64,000 bases of DNA from Lentibacillus sediminis. Lineage in GTDB: Bacteria > Bacillota > Bacilli > Bacillales > Amphibacillaceae. The notes below the pieces were generated by a model. The model ran no database searches. It was not told the DNA's origin and saw only the letters and a program-made list of their open reading frames with translations. The translations under genes and the position numbers were made by a program. Below, piece after piece: positions 17,450-25,507 of the stretch. Position 1 is the first letter of the stretch. The number at the start of each line of letters is the position of its first letter. The stretch is from NCBI RefSeq assembly GCF_002763455.1, contig NZ_NIXK01000002.1:124001-188000 (forward strand), in the 5' to 3' direction.

Positions 17450-18373
17450 TTACCGATGTTGATTATAGGTTAACCGTTTTGTCAGCTGCTGTAGTTCGAG
17501 ATAGACATCATTTGGCAAGGATTCGGACACATTTGCACGGGAATTTTCCCGCAACTGTTCAAGTGAGCTGGCACCAAATACCGCACTTGCCACAGCCGGG
17601 TGCTGCAGAACATAACGAAAGGCTAAAGCATTTAAATCTGCTGATTCTCTTGTCTGTTCCTCTATTCTTGGCAATAAATTTTGCAGTTCTTCACCGGAAT
17701 ATTCCAGATAGCCATCTTTTCCCTTTCCTTTAAGTTTTTCAGCACTGTGATTGCTGAGCAGGCCTTTTGCCAGCGGGCCGCGGGCGAACACACTGATGCT
17801 GTTGGCATGGAGAAGATCAAGGATTTCTTCTTCCGGTCTGTTATCAAGCATACTGTACTGCATCATCACTGCGTCAACCTGAGAATTCGCGACATATTCC
17901 CTGATGACATTCGGCCGGATCGAGGAAATGCCATATGCTCGAATATAGCCTTCTGTTTTCAGTTCTTCAAATGCTTCAATTGATTCACTGATCGGATCAT
18001 CAATTGTTCCGCCGTGCAGCAAATAAAAATCCAGATAATCTGTCTTCAGCCGGCGCAAACTCTCTTTTAGTCCATTTTTGATATGGTCTTTGGAAGGGTC
18101 CCAGAACCAGTCTTTTTTGTCTTTGTCAAAATGATTGCCAACCTTGGAAGTTAACAGCAGCTGATCGCGTTTACCTTTAATTGCTTCCCCAACGATTTTC
18201 TCGTTTTCCCCAAAGTCATAAAGATCAGCAGTATCCAGGTGGTTGACGCCGGCATCCAGGGCTTCGTCTATCATTCGGGCCGCCTTTTTCTTATCTGTTC
18301 CCAGAGACATACAGCCAAGTGTTAAAGCAGAAACGTAAAGCCCCGATTTCCCTACTTGGTTTTTCTTCATCAT
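17450..18373 (-). CDS. yqkF: Aldo/keto reductase YqkF
   Basis: A 307-residue NADPH-dependent AKR. The catalytic tetrad is visible as Asp and Tyr in DTADLYDFG, Lys in LLTSKVG and His in YLLHGG; SSIRPNVI and the C-terminal GASSLEQLREN contribute to the cofactor site. Substrate is unknown (small aldehydes or ketones). The frame is open upstream to 18424, but the ATG at 18373 is preceded by GGAG at good spacing and gives a length near that of YqkF. Divergent from nudF. Confidence 0.87.
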   Translation of the reverse strand: MMKKNQVGKSGLYVSALTLGCMSLGTDKKKAARMIDEALDAGVNHLDTADLYDFGENEKIVGEAIKGKRDQLLLTSKVGNHFDKDKKDWFWDPSKDHIKNGLKESLRRLKTDYLDFYLLHGGTIDDPISESIEAFEELKTEGYIRAYGISSIRPNVIREYVANSQVDAVMMQYSMLDNRPEEEILDLLHANSISVFARGPLAKGLLSNHSAEKLKGKGKDGYLEYSGEELQNLLPRIEEQTRESADLNALAFRYVLQHPAVASAVFGASSLEQLRENSRANVSESLPNDVYLELQQLTKRLTYNQHR

Positions 18374-18497
18374 AACACGCTCCATTTCTCTTTCTATTCT
18401 AAAAACAGCCGCACGATAATACAACTATTTCACATCAGGCGGTTTTAGGGTGTATGCTAGAATAGAGCAAATGGACGATAAATAAAGGATGATAATC

Positions 18498-19043
18498 ATG
18501 AAAAAATTTGAAGAGAAAACAATCAGCACAGAAACAATTTATCAGGGCAAAGTGATTCACCTCCAAGTAGACGAGGTCACATTGCCCAATGGAAAAACAG
18601 CCAAACGGGAACTAGTTAAGCATCCCGGTGCTGTAGCTGTTATTCCAATTACCAAGGATAATAAGATAGTTTTTGTGGAGCAATATCGCAAACCGCTGGA
18701 GAAATCGCTAATCGAATTGCCTGCGGGAAAACTGGATGAAGGGGAGAGCCCGCTTACTGCTGCAGTAAGGGAGCTGGAAGAGGAAACAGGATATACCACA
18801 ACGCAACTGACATATATTGCTTCTTTCTATACTTCTCCCGGGTTTGCGGACGAGCTGATGCACCTGTACATCACCGATCAAATCGAGCCTCTGGAGTATC
18901 CTGCTTCAGCTGATGAGGATGAATTTGTGGAAGTACTGGAGCTGACCCTTGACGAGGCAAAACAGTATGTGGAAGGGGAACGCATCCATGACGCAAAAAC
19001 CAACTATGCCATTCTCTACTTGCATGCACTGGGGGAGAAATAA
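18498..19043 (+). CDS. nudF: ADP-ribose pyrophosphatase NudF
   Basis: A 181-residue Nudix hydrolase. The Nudix box reads G-K-L-D-E-G-E, then seven residues, then REL-EEETGY, matching Gx5Ex7REUxEExGU completely. It splits ADP-ribose to AMP and ribose-5-phosphate. An in-frame ATG at 18489 overlaps the AAAGGA ribosome site (18484-18489); ATG 18498 has normal spacing and is chosen. The next gene starts directly at its stop codon. Confidence 0.92.
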   Translation: MKKFEEKTISTETIYQGKVIHLQVDEVTLPNGKTAKRELVKHPGAVAVIPITKDNKIVFVEQYRKPLEKSLIELPAGKLDEGESPLTAAVRELEEETGYTTTQLTYIASFYTSPGFADELMHLYITDQIEPLEYPASADEDEFVEVLELTLDEAKQYVEGERIHDAKTNYAILYLHALGEK

Positions 19044-20210
19044 TTGAATACGTATTTCGCTGATATGCATATCCATATCGGAAGAGACATCACCGGCAAG
19101 CCGGTTAAGATCACCGGGGCAAAAAGCCTGACCTTAACCAACATACTAATAGAAGCCAGCCGCAATAAAGGCATTGATCTGGTCGGAGTGATTGATTGCC
19201 ACGCCCCTGCCGTCCAGGAGGAACTGAAGCAGCTGCTTGATGAAGGGAAAGCACAAGCGCTGGCAGAGGGCGGTTTTCAATTTGAACAAGTCACCCTGAT
19301 ACCTGGCTCAGAGATTGAAGTTTATGACGAGAACTGCCAAGGGCCCATTCATGTGCTCGCTTACTTTCCCGATCTCGCCAGCATCGGGCAATTCACTGAC
19401 TGGCTGTCGGTTCGAATGAAGAATATCACCCTCAGTTCCCAGCGCTATTATGGTACGGCAAAAGAACTGCAGTATAAAGTGAAAGAACTTGGCGGCATCT
19501 TTATTCCTGCTCATGTATTCACACCATTTAAAAGTTTATATGGTAAAGGGGTTGTTCGCTCACTAAGAGAGGTGTTGGACCCGGATTTGATTGACGCGGT
19601 CGAGCTGGGTCTCAGTTCAGATACATCGATGGCAGATCAGATTCACGAATTGCAAGCATACACATTTGTAACAAACTCTGACGCTCATTCCCTGCCGAAA
19701 ATTGCCAGAGAATACCAGGAAGTGGCCATGAAGCAGCCATCATTCCAGGAATTTTACTGGGCACTGCATCATGTAGAAGGCAGGCATATCAGTAAGAACT
19801 TCGGAATGAACCCGGAGTTGGGAAAATATCATACAACTGTGTGCTCAAATTGCCTGACTGCCCTCACGCCCGATGCAGCAATATGCACAGCATGCGGGTC
19901 GACGAAAATTGTCAAAGGTGTATTTGACCGGATTCAGGAATTAAAAGATACAGGAGAAAAAGTGCAGGAACGGCCGCCTTATTTATATCAGGTACCCTTG
20001 GAATATTTGCCTTCTGTAGGGAAAAAGACGTTTGAAAAGCTCCTGCAGCATTTTCAAACAGAAATGAATGTCCTGCACGATACTTCACTGGAGGAATTAA
20101 AAAAAGTAGTTCCCGAAAAACTAGCATGGTCTATTATCCATATGCGGGAAGGAAAACTGAACATCCAGGCTGGAGGTGGCGGGAAATACGGCAGTATACG
20201 CCCTTTCTGA
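19044..20210 (+). CDS. yqxK: Endonuclease Q-type DNA repair protein (YqxK family)
   Basis: A 388-residue protein with a PHP-type N-terminal domain (ADMHIHIGRD, then VIDCHAP, PGSEIEVYD, PAHVFTPF, TNSDAHS: metal-binding His/Asp/Glu set), a four-Cys zinc ribbon (CSNC at about 272-275 and CTAC at about 285-288) and a C-terminal helix-hairpin-helix (YLPSVGKKTFEKLL). This layout is that of endonuclease Q, which nicks DNA 5' to uracil, hypoxanthine and xanthine; Bacillus homologues exist. The start is TTG immediately after the nudF stop, with GGGGGAG in front, so it is translated together with nudF. Confidence 0.85.
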   Translation: MNTYFADMHIHIGRDITGKPVKITGAKSLTLTNILIEASRNKGIDLVGVIDCHAPAVQEELKQLLDEGKAQALAEGGFQFEQVTLIPGSEIEVYDENCQGPIHVLAYFPDLASIGQFTDWLSVRMKNITLSSQRYYGTAKELQYKVKELGGIFIPAHVFTPFKSLYGKGVVRSLREVLDPDLIDAVELGLSSDTSMADQIHELQAYTFVTNSDAHSLPKIAREYQEVAMKQPSFQEFYWALHHVEGRHISKNFGMNPELGKYHTTVCSNCLTALTPDAAICTACGSTKIVKGVFDRIQELKDTGEKVQERPPYLYQVPLEYLPSVGKKTFEKLLQHFQTEMNVLHDTSLEELKKVVPEKLAWSIIHMREGKLNIQAGGGGKYGSIRPF

Positions 20211-20308
20211 TGATAATTGCATGAGAAAAAGCAAAGAGATTTTGGTATGTTTGTCCGGAATCCTTCATAGATTTACTAGTAGAAACATCATCAGAATGGA
20301 GGATTCCG

Positions 20309-20950
20309 ATGTATAACTACCGAGCACTCGCTGCTAACCATGTAAAAACACATGCAACCATTTATTTGTTTATGATTATCCTGTTTCTCACCGGAATCGT
20401 TTTTGGAGCAATTATCGTCAACAGCATGAATTTCGTGCAAAAGCAGGATTTGTTTTTTTATTTGGAACAATTTTTCGGCCAAATTGCCGGCGATCAGCAA
20501 ATAGCAAACAGGGAAATTTTGAAAGAGAGCTTTTTTTATCATGCGAAATACTTGGCGCTCTTGTTTATCTTGGGGCTTTCTGTTATTGGATTGCCGATTG
20601 TCTGGATCCTGCTGTTTGTAAAAGGGCTGGTCGTCGGTTTCTCTGTTGGCTTTATTGTCAACCAGCTCCACGGTGAGGGTCTTTTGCTTGCATCTTTGTC
20701 GATCGCACCGCAAAACATTTTAATTATCCCGGTCTATATCATTGCTGGCAGCCTGTCGATGATTTTTTCTCTGACACTGCTCAGAAAAATATTTACACGG
20801 AATATCTCCCAGCCCGTGTTCCAGCCATTCGGCCGTTATGTCGTCCTTTTCTCCCTTTTGCTTGGGGTTTCCTTTCTCGCGGCAGGGGTAGAAGCGTATG
20901 TAGCCAATGAAGCAATGGAGTCGATAATCCAATCATTTTACAAAGAATAA
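20309..20950 (+). CDS. spoIIM: Stage II sporulation protein M
   Basis: A 213-residue integral membrane protein with about five hydrophobic segments, the last being LFSLLLGVSFLAAGVEAYV. SpoIIM joins SpoIID and SpoIIP in the complex that thins septal peptidoglycan and drives engulfment of the forespore. APQNILIIPVYIIAG and the C-terminal membrane block are family-typical. GGAGGATTC precedes ATG 20309. Sigma-E control is expected from B. subtilis; I could not point to a clear sigma-E promoter in the 98-base spacer. Confidence 0.92.
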   Translation: MYNYRALAANHVKTHATIYLFMIILFLTGIVFGAIIVNSMNFVQKQDLFFYLEQFFGQIAGDQQIANREILKESFFYHAKYLALLFILGLSVIGLPIVWILLFVKGLVVGFSVGFIVNQLHGEGLLLASLSIAPQNILIIPVYIIAGSLSMIFSLTLLRKIFTRNISQPVFQPFGRYVVLFSLLLGVSFLAAGVEAYVANEAMESIIQSFYKE

Positions 20951-20958
20951 ATATTAGT

Positions 20959-20973
20959 TTATAATTATTATAA
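20959..20973. promoter_or_regulatory. PerR box upstream of fur
   Basis: TTATAATTATTATAA is an exact 7-1-7 inverted repeat identical to the PerR consensus (TTATAATnATTATAA). It lies 22 bases before the -35 element of fur. In B. subtilis fur is a member of the PerR regulon, so peroxide-sensing control of fur appears conserved. Fur boxes share this architecture, so autoregulation by Fur is an alternative. Confidence 0.8.
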
Positions 20974-20995
20974 ATACAAACTGATATAAAATACT

Positions 20996-21024
20996 TTGAC
21001 ACAGGTTTCATGGATGCATATAAT
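20996..21024 (+). promoter_or_regulatory. Consensus sigma-A promoter of fur
   Basis: TTGACA (20996-21001) and TATAAT (21019-21024) are both perfect hexamers with the ideal 17-base spacer, about 30 bases before the fur start codon. Confidence 0.92.
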
Positions 21025-21053
21025 AAAGATGGGATATGAGGGAGGTATCTGCC

Positions 21054-21509
21054 ATGGAACATCGATTGGACCGGATTAAAAAACAGCTCCATGCCCAGAG
21101 TTACAAGCTGACGCCACAGCGGGAGGCAATTGTACGGGTTTTATTGGAACGGGAAGAGGACCATTTAAGCGCAGAAGAGGTATACTTACTCGTAAAAGAA
21201 ATTGCACCGGAAATCGGTTTGGCCACTGTTTATCGGACGCTTGATTTACTCTCAGAATTGAAGATCGTGGATAAAATAAACTTTGGCGACGGGGTTTCTT
21301 CCTACGACCTGCGCAAAGAAGGGGCCAAACATTTTCATCACCATCTCGTCTGTACCGAATGCGGTTCTGTAGAGGAAATTGTTGATGACCTATTGGAAGA
21401 TGTTGAAAAAATTGTGCAGAACGATTGGGGATTCCAGGTCAAGGACCACCGTCTGACCTTTCACGGAGTCTGCAGAGTATGCCAGGAAATTACCGTTAAA
21501 GCAACATAA
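21054..21509 (+). CDS. fur: Ferric uptake regulator Fur
   Basis: A 151-residue winged-helix metalloregulator. The DNA-binding half contains YKLTPQREAIVRVLL and IGLATVYRTLDLL. The metal half has HFHHHLVCTECG and, at the C-terminus, CRVCQE; the two CxxC pairs form the structural zinc site and the His cluster takes part in iron sensing. It represses iron-uptake genes when Fe2+ is plentiful. GGGAGGT precedes ATG 21054; an upstream in-frame ATG at 21036 lies before that ribosome site and is not used. Control by the PerR box and strong promoter just upstream. PerR and Zur are close relatives, but the position between spoIIM and yqzK-xerD identifies fur. Confidence 0.92.
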   Translation: MEHRLDRIKKQLHAQSYKLTPQREAIVRVLLEREEDHLSAEEVYLLVKEIAPEIGLATVYRTLDLLSELKIVDKINFGDGVSSYDLRKEGAKHFHHHLVCTECGSVEEIVDDLLEDVEKIVQNDWGFQVKDHRLTFHGVCRVCQEITVKAT

Positions 21510-21524
21510 TAAGCAGTCAGGACC

Positions 21525-21557
21525 AGCCTTTTTTCCAGCGGGAATGAAGGCTTTTTT
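21525..21557 (+). terminator. Terminator after fur
   Basis: AGCCTT (21525-21530) pairs with AAGGCT (21547-21552), followed by six T. The inner TTCC/GGAA can extend the hairpin. Confidence 0.75.
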
Positions 21558-21633
21558 CTTTTCAGATTAAGCTCTTTTCGTAATTTTTGTTACTTATTTA
21601 TTACGCAGTTGATGGAATGTGCGACATAGGCCA

Positions 21634-21752
21634 CCGCTGCGGAAATACCCCTCGCTTTCCGCGGGAAGCTGCCGAGCCTCCTCGCGCTGTCGCGCTGCGG
21701 GGTCTCGCCTATGCTTTTCATCCCGCAGGAGTCTCGGGGTATTTCCTCCGCT
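21634..21752 (-). repeat. Dispersed repeat, family A, copy 2
   Basis: CCGCTGCGGAAATACCCC to GGGGTATTTCCTCCGCT. This is a well-preserved copy with perfect 11-base inverted ends (GGAAATACCCC / GGGGTATTTCC) and the internal blocks GCGCTGTCGCGCTGCGGGG and CCCGCAGGAGTCTC. It faces copy 3 (21917-22037) across ~160 bases. The whole gap 21510-22275 has no gene; it holds these two copies and the spacer between them. Confidence 0.85.
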
Positions 21753-21916
21753 AATGGTGTGCGTTTTAAAAGCAACCAAATAGCTACCCACTCTGTTGGG
21801 GTTGATTGAGGCTGACGGCAGTCGACTCCTGCGGGAAAGCCACTGCCTGCAACAGAAATCAACCATCAAGAGTGGTAGTTGATTTAAACAACATTAGAGT
21901 CAAAAACCACATCAGT

Positions 21917-22037
21917 CAGCGGAGGAAATATACGGAGACTACTGCGGGAGGAATGGCCCCGGTGAGACCTCGCAGTGCGACAGCACAAGAGGGATCACCA
22001 GCCACCCGCGGAAAGCGTAGTATATTTCCGCAGCGGA
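21917..22037 (+). repeat. Dispersed repeat, family A, copy 3
   Basis: CAGCGGAGGAAATATACGG to TATATTTCCGCAGCGG, opposite orientation to copy 2. The left flank carries CAACCATCAAGAGTGG and AACCACATCAGT, and the right flank ACGTCACAGT. Copies 4 and 5 have related flanks, so the conserved unit is longer than the palindromic core. Confidence 0.85.
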
Positions 22038-22212
22038 GATCCTAAATCCCATTGAGTTACGTCACAGTCTATAGCTTTTGTGGAAAAAAACAACATTCTT
22101 TTAGAAAACAGCCTTAGATTACGACCTTCGTTTTCATTTACAATCACAACAAAAAAAGTTACATTGAAAATAAAGGCAGGCTAAGCAGGCGAATTTCAGG
22201 TTGCATGTATAT

Positions 22213-22269
22213 TGTCCCTCTTTTTTGGCATATCTTCTAAATAGAATAGTTTTTTAAAAAGAGGGGACA
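22213..22269 (+). promoter_or_regulatory. Inverted repeat that can pair with the yqzK ribosome site
   Basis: TGTCCCTCTTTTTT (22213-22226) is complementary, with one bulged base, to AAAAAGAGGGGACA (22256-22269). The right arm contains GAGGGG, the ribosome site of yqzK. If transcribed, the hairpin would hide that site. A weak -10-like TAGAAT inside the loop (22244-22249) would instead start the RNA after the left arm. Confidence 0.4.
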
Positions 22270-22275
22270 TGCCAG

Positions 22276-22482
22276 ATGAAACGGTTGCTATGGGACAGCA
22301 TCAAGGTGTTTGTCATCTTCACCGCGTGTACACTGTTATTTTACTTCGGTCTGCGTGTGATGCATGCGGAGTATGAATACTATCATCGCTATGACCCGCC
22401 TGAAGGTCCTGCTGTCAAGGTATTTAATCCGGATGAAAATGTGATTGACCGCCTGCATTTATTTTTCCGGCTGGGGGAGTAA
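22276..22482 (+). CDS. yqzK: Small membrane protein YqzK (DUF4227)
   Basis: A 68-residue protein with one N-terminal membrane segment (VFVIFTACTLLFYFGLRVM, about 11-29) and a tail with YYHRYDPPEGPAVKVF. Family DUF4227 occurs between fur and xerD in Bacillus and has no known function. GAGGGG in front of ATG 22276 is its ribosome site. xerD starts 3 bases after the stop, so both are probably on one message. Confidence 0.85.
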   Translation: MKRLLWDSIKVFVIFTACTLLFYFGLRVMHAEYEYYHRYDPPEGPAVKVFNPDENVIDRLHLFFRLGE

Positions 22483-22485
22483 CGA

Positions 22486-23379
22486 ATGCTGAAATATGCC
22501 TTGGAAGATTTTTTTCATTATTTACAGATTGAGATGGGACTGGCTGAAAATACACTAACTGCCTATAAACGCGATCTGGATCGGTATCAAAGCTTTATCA
22601 CGAGTGTCCAGCAAAAAGAAGAATGGACGCAAGTGGGCAGGACGGATATTATTGCTTTTCTTCATTTATTGAAAGACCAGGGCAAATCTTCAGCTACACT
22701 GTCCCGGCATTTATCATCCGTTCGTTCGTTCCATCAGTTCCTTGTCCGGGAACAGCTGGCAGAAACGGATGCTACTTTACATATTGAAACACCGAAAAAG
22801 GACAGGAAACTGCCTGATATCCTATCTGTAAACGATATCGACACATTACTCAATATTAACGGCAGATCACCATTAAACCTGAGAAACAAGGCCATGCTCG
22901 AACTGCTTTATGCTACCGGACTGCGTGTCAGCGAATTAATTACATTAAAGGTCACCGACTTACATATGACGATGGGGTTTGTACAATGTTTCGGCAAAGG
23001 CTCGAAGGAACGGATTGTCCCTATGGGGAATGCAGCTCAGCAGGCAGTGGATGATTATCTTCAGAACGGAAGGGGCAAGCTGACGAAAAGCCGCGGGGAT
23101 GTACCAGAGTTATTCGTCAATCAGCACGGCAGACCCTTGACACGCCAGGGGTTTTGGAAAATACTGAAAGCGCGGGCAGACGAAGCTGGGATAAAGAAGG
23201 CGATTACCCCCCATACATTGCGGCATTCCTTTGCAACACATCTGCTGGAGAATGGGGCAGATTTGCGGATCGTTCAGGAAATGCTCGGTCACGTGGATAT
23301 TTCCACCACACAAATCTACACCCATGTAACCAAAGCCAGATTAACAGATATTTATAAGACGTATCATCCGAGGGCATAG
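22486..23379 (+). CDS. xerD: Site-specific tyrosine recombinase XerD
   Basis: A 297-residue recombinase that, with XerC (CodV), resolves chromosome dimers at dif. The N-terminal SAM-like domain (YLQIEMGLAENTLTAY) is followed by the catalytic domain with GLRVSEL (Arg), HTLRHSFATHLLENG (His-x-x-Arg), GHVDISTT (His) and the nucleophile Tyr in QIYTHV. XerD, not XerC, is indicated by the position after fur-yqzK and by the sequence LRIVQEMLGHVDISTTQIYTH. No dif site was recognised in the window. Confidence 0.93.
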   Translation: MLKYALEDFFHYLQIEMGLAENTLTAYKRDLDRYQSFITSVQQKEEWTQVGRTDIIAFLHLLKDQGKSSATLSRHLSSVRSFHQFLVREQLAETDATLHIETPKKDRKLPDILSVNDIDTLLNINGRSPLNLRNKAMLELLYATGLRVSELITLKVTDLHMTMGFVQCFGKGSKERIVPMGNAAQQAVDDYLQNGRGKLTKSRGDVPELFVNQHGRPLTRQGFWKILKARADEAGIKKAITPHTLRHSFATHLLENGADLRIVQEMLGHVDISTTQIYTHVTKARLTDIYKTYHPRA

Positions 23380-23390
23380 GAAAATCTATA

Positions 23391-23410
23391 GTTGTCTGAC
23401 ATCCTACAAC
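23391..23410. promoter_or_regulatory. Candidate repressor operator upstream of deoB
   Basis: GTTGT and ACAAC form outer inverted arms around TGTCTGACA, itself a 4-1-4 palindrome. The site lies in the short spacer between xerD and deoB and overlaps a possible -35 (TTGTCT, 23392-23397). The layout resembles operators of FadR-type GntR repressors (TnGTnnnACnA). No regulator gene is adjacent. Confidence 0.4.
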
Positions 23411-23470
23411 CATCGAATAAGACATAGTTAATCCGGGAAAAGGGAAGATAACTACAGGAGGCTGATAAAA

Positions 23471-24649
23471 ATGGCAAGTTATAACCGAATCTTCTTAATT
23501 GTAATGGACTCTGTTGGTATCGGGGAGGCACCAGATGCCGAACAGTTTAATGACAAAGGCGCCGACACGCTTGGGCATATTGCCGAGCATATGAATGGCC
23601 TGAAAATGCCGCATATGGGAGAGTTAGGCCTGAGCAACATCCGGGAGATTCAGGGTATTGAAAAGGCAGATGTACCAAAGGCGCATTTCGGCAAAATGCA
23701 GGAAGCGTCTAATGGCAAAGATACAATGACGGGACACTGGGAAATCATGGGGCTGAACATTGAACAGCCGTTTCGCACATTTCCTGACGGGTTTCCCGAT
23801 GAGCTGATCGATGAACTGGAAGAAAAAACCGGGCGCAGCATAATCGGTAATAAACCGGCTTCAGGCACGGCAATCATTGAAGAGTTGGGCGAAGAGCATA
23901 TGAAAACAGGAGCCTTGATTGTCTACACGTCTGCCGATTCTGTTCTGCAAATTGCTGCCCATGAAGAGATTATCCCAATTGAGGAACAGTACCGGATCTG
24001 CGAAATTGCCCGGGAGCTTACACTGGATGAAAAATATATGGTAGGAAGAGTGATTGCCCGGCCATTTGTCGGTGATCCGGGAACCTTTCAGCGTACAGCC
24101 AATCGGCATGATTATGCATTGAAACCATTCGGCCGGACGGTTATGAATGAATTGGCCGACAGCAGCTATGATGTGATTGCCCTTGGTAAAATTTCCGATA
24201 TATACGATGGAGAAGGCGTAACGGAGGCCATCCGCACGACAGATAATGAGGATGGAATGACGAAGTTAGTAGATACAATGGACAAAGATTTTCGCGGCAT
24301 CAGCTTTCTTAACCTTGTTGACTTTGATGCCAAATTTGGACATCGCCGTGACCCGGAAGGATACGGAAAAGCATTGGAAGCATATGACGCAAGACTGCCG
24401 GAAGTGTTCGAGCGGCTGCAGACAGATGATTTATTAATTATTACCGCTGATCATGGCAATGATCCTGTGCACCACGGTACCGATCATACACGGGAGTATG
24501 TGCCACTAATTGTTTATCATCAGGGAATAGAAGAAGGAAAGAAGCTGCCTTTAAGAGAGACGTTTGCTGATATTGGAGCAACCATCGCAGAGAACTTCCA
24601 GGTCAGCATGCCAAAGCACGGCACCAGCTTTTTAAACAATGTCAAATAG
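23471..24649 (+). CDS. deoB: Phosphopentomutase
   Basis: A 392-residue alkaline-phosphatase-fold enzyme that interconverts (deoxy)ribose-1-phosphate and -5-phosphate. Metal ligands are in [13 protein letters not shown] and [23 protein letters not shown]; the phosphorylated Thr is in [19 protein letters not shown] precedes ATG 23471. It is first in a salvage operon with punA (14-base gap) and pdp. The pair drm-pupG of B. subtilis is the equivalent; pdp is an addition here. The candidate operator upstream may control the operon. Confidence 0.95.
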   Translation: MASYNRIFLIVMDSVGIGEAPDAEQFNDKGADTLGHIAEHMNGLKMPHMGELGLSNIREIQGIEKADVPKAHFGKMQEASNGKDTMTGHWEIMGLNIEQPFRTFPDGFPDELIDELEEKTGRSIIGNKPASGTAIIEELGEEHMKTGALIVYTSADSVLQIAAHEEIIPIEEQYRICEIARELTLDEKYMVGRVIARPFVGDPGTFQRTANRHDYALKPFGRTVMNELADSSYDVIALGKISDIYDGEGVTEAIRTTDNEDGMTKLVDTMDKDFRGISFLNLVDFDAKFGHRRDPEGYGKALEAYDARLPEVFERLQTDDLLIITADHGNDPVHHGTDHTREYVPLIVYHQGIEEGKKLPLRETFADIGATIAENFQVSMPKHGTSFLNNVK

Positions 24650-24663
24650 GGAGAGGTGACGAA

Positions 24664-25482
24664 ATGAATCAGACAGCAATTCAGGAAGCAAGCAGCTATA
24701 TAAAAAAACATTTATCAGGAGAACCGGCAATCGGTTTAATTCTCGGCTCCGGTTTAGGTGTACTGGCAGAAGAGATCCAACATGCTGTCCACCTGCCATA
24801 TAAAGACATTCCGCATTTCCCGGAATCCACTGTCTCCGGCCATAAAGGGCAGTTGGTTGCCGGTCAGCTCGAGGGCAAGCAGGTGATCGCCATGCAGGGC
24901 CGTTTTCACTACTATGAAGGCTATAACATGCAGCAAGTCACGTTTCCTGTCCGTGTCATGAAAGAATTGGGCATTGATTCTCTGATCGTAACCAATGCAG
25001 CAGGCGGCATCAATCAGGATTTTGAGCCGGGAGATTTAATGCTGATAACCGATCATATCAATAACATGGGCGATAACCCGCTGATCGGTAAAAATGATGA
25101 TGCACTCGGTGTCCGCTTTCCAGATATGTCCCTGGCATATAACCGAGAATTGAATCAGTACGCAGAATCCGCAGCGGAAGAACTTGGGCTCAAGATACAG
25201 AAAGGCGTATATGTCGGCAACAGCGGCCCTGTGTATGAAACTCCCGCAGAAGTGAGGATGCTGCGTACGATAGGAGGAGATGCTGTCGGAATGTCTACCG
25301 TTCCGGAAGTTATCACCGCAGCCCATGCGGGTATCCGGGTACTCGGAATTTCCTGTATCTCCAATATGGCTGCAGGGATTTTGGACCAGCCTTTGACCCA
25401 CAGCGAGGTAATCGAAACGACGGGCAAGGTACGGGAAGATTTTCTTCGTTTTGTTAAAAAAATACTCAGCCAGCTGCCATAA
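24664..25482 (+). CDS. punA: Purine nucleoside phosphorylase I
   Basis: A 272-residue trimer-type PNP that splits guanosine and inosine with phosphate. GSGLG (phosphate loop), HKGQ, GRFHYYEGY, NAAGGIN, YVGNSGPVYETPAE and VGMSTVPEV are intact family motifs. Equivalent to pupG. GAGAGGTGA precedes ATG 24664. Its product (deoxy)ribose-1-phosphate is the substrate of DeoB encoded just upstream. Confidence 0.94.
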   Translation: MNQTAIQEASSYIKKHLSGEPAIGLILGSGLGVLAEEIQHAVHLPYKDIPHFPESTVSGHKGQLVAGQLEGKQVIAMQGRFHYYEGYNMQQVTFPVRVMKELGIDSLIVTNAAGGINQDFEPGDLMLITDHINNMGDNPLIGKNDDALGVRFPDMSLAYNRELNQYAESAAEELGLKIQKGVYVGNSGPVYETPAEVRMLRTIGGDAVGMSTVPEVITAAHAGIRVLGISCISNMAAGILDQPLTHSEVIETTGKVREDFLRFVKKILSQLP

Positions 25483-25507
25483 AAAAAAGAAAGGGTGACG
25501 CTGTTTT

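Noticed and set aside
20211-20308. MciZ, the small FtsZ inhibitor found between nudF and spoIIM in B. subtilis
   Set aside because: No frame in this spacer encodes a comparable 40-residue protein.
21590-22045. Several 70-90 codon frames across the fur-yqzK spacer on both strands
   Set aside because: They run through the two family A repeats, where palindromic G+C-rich sequence keeps several frames open; no ribosome sites.
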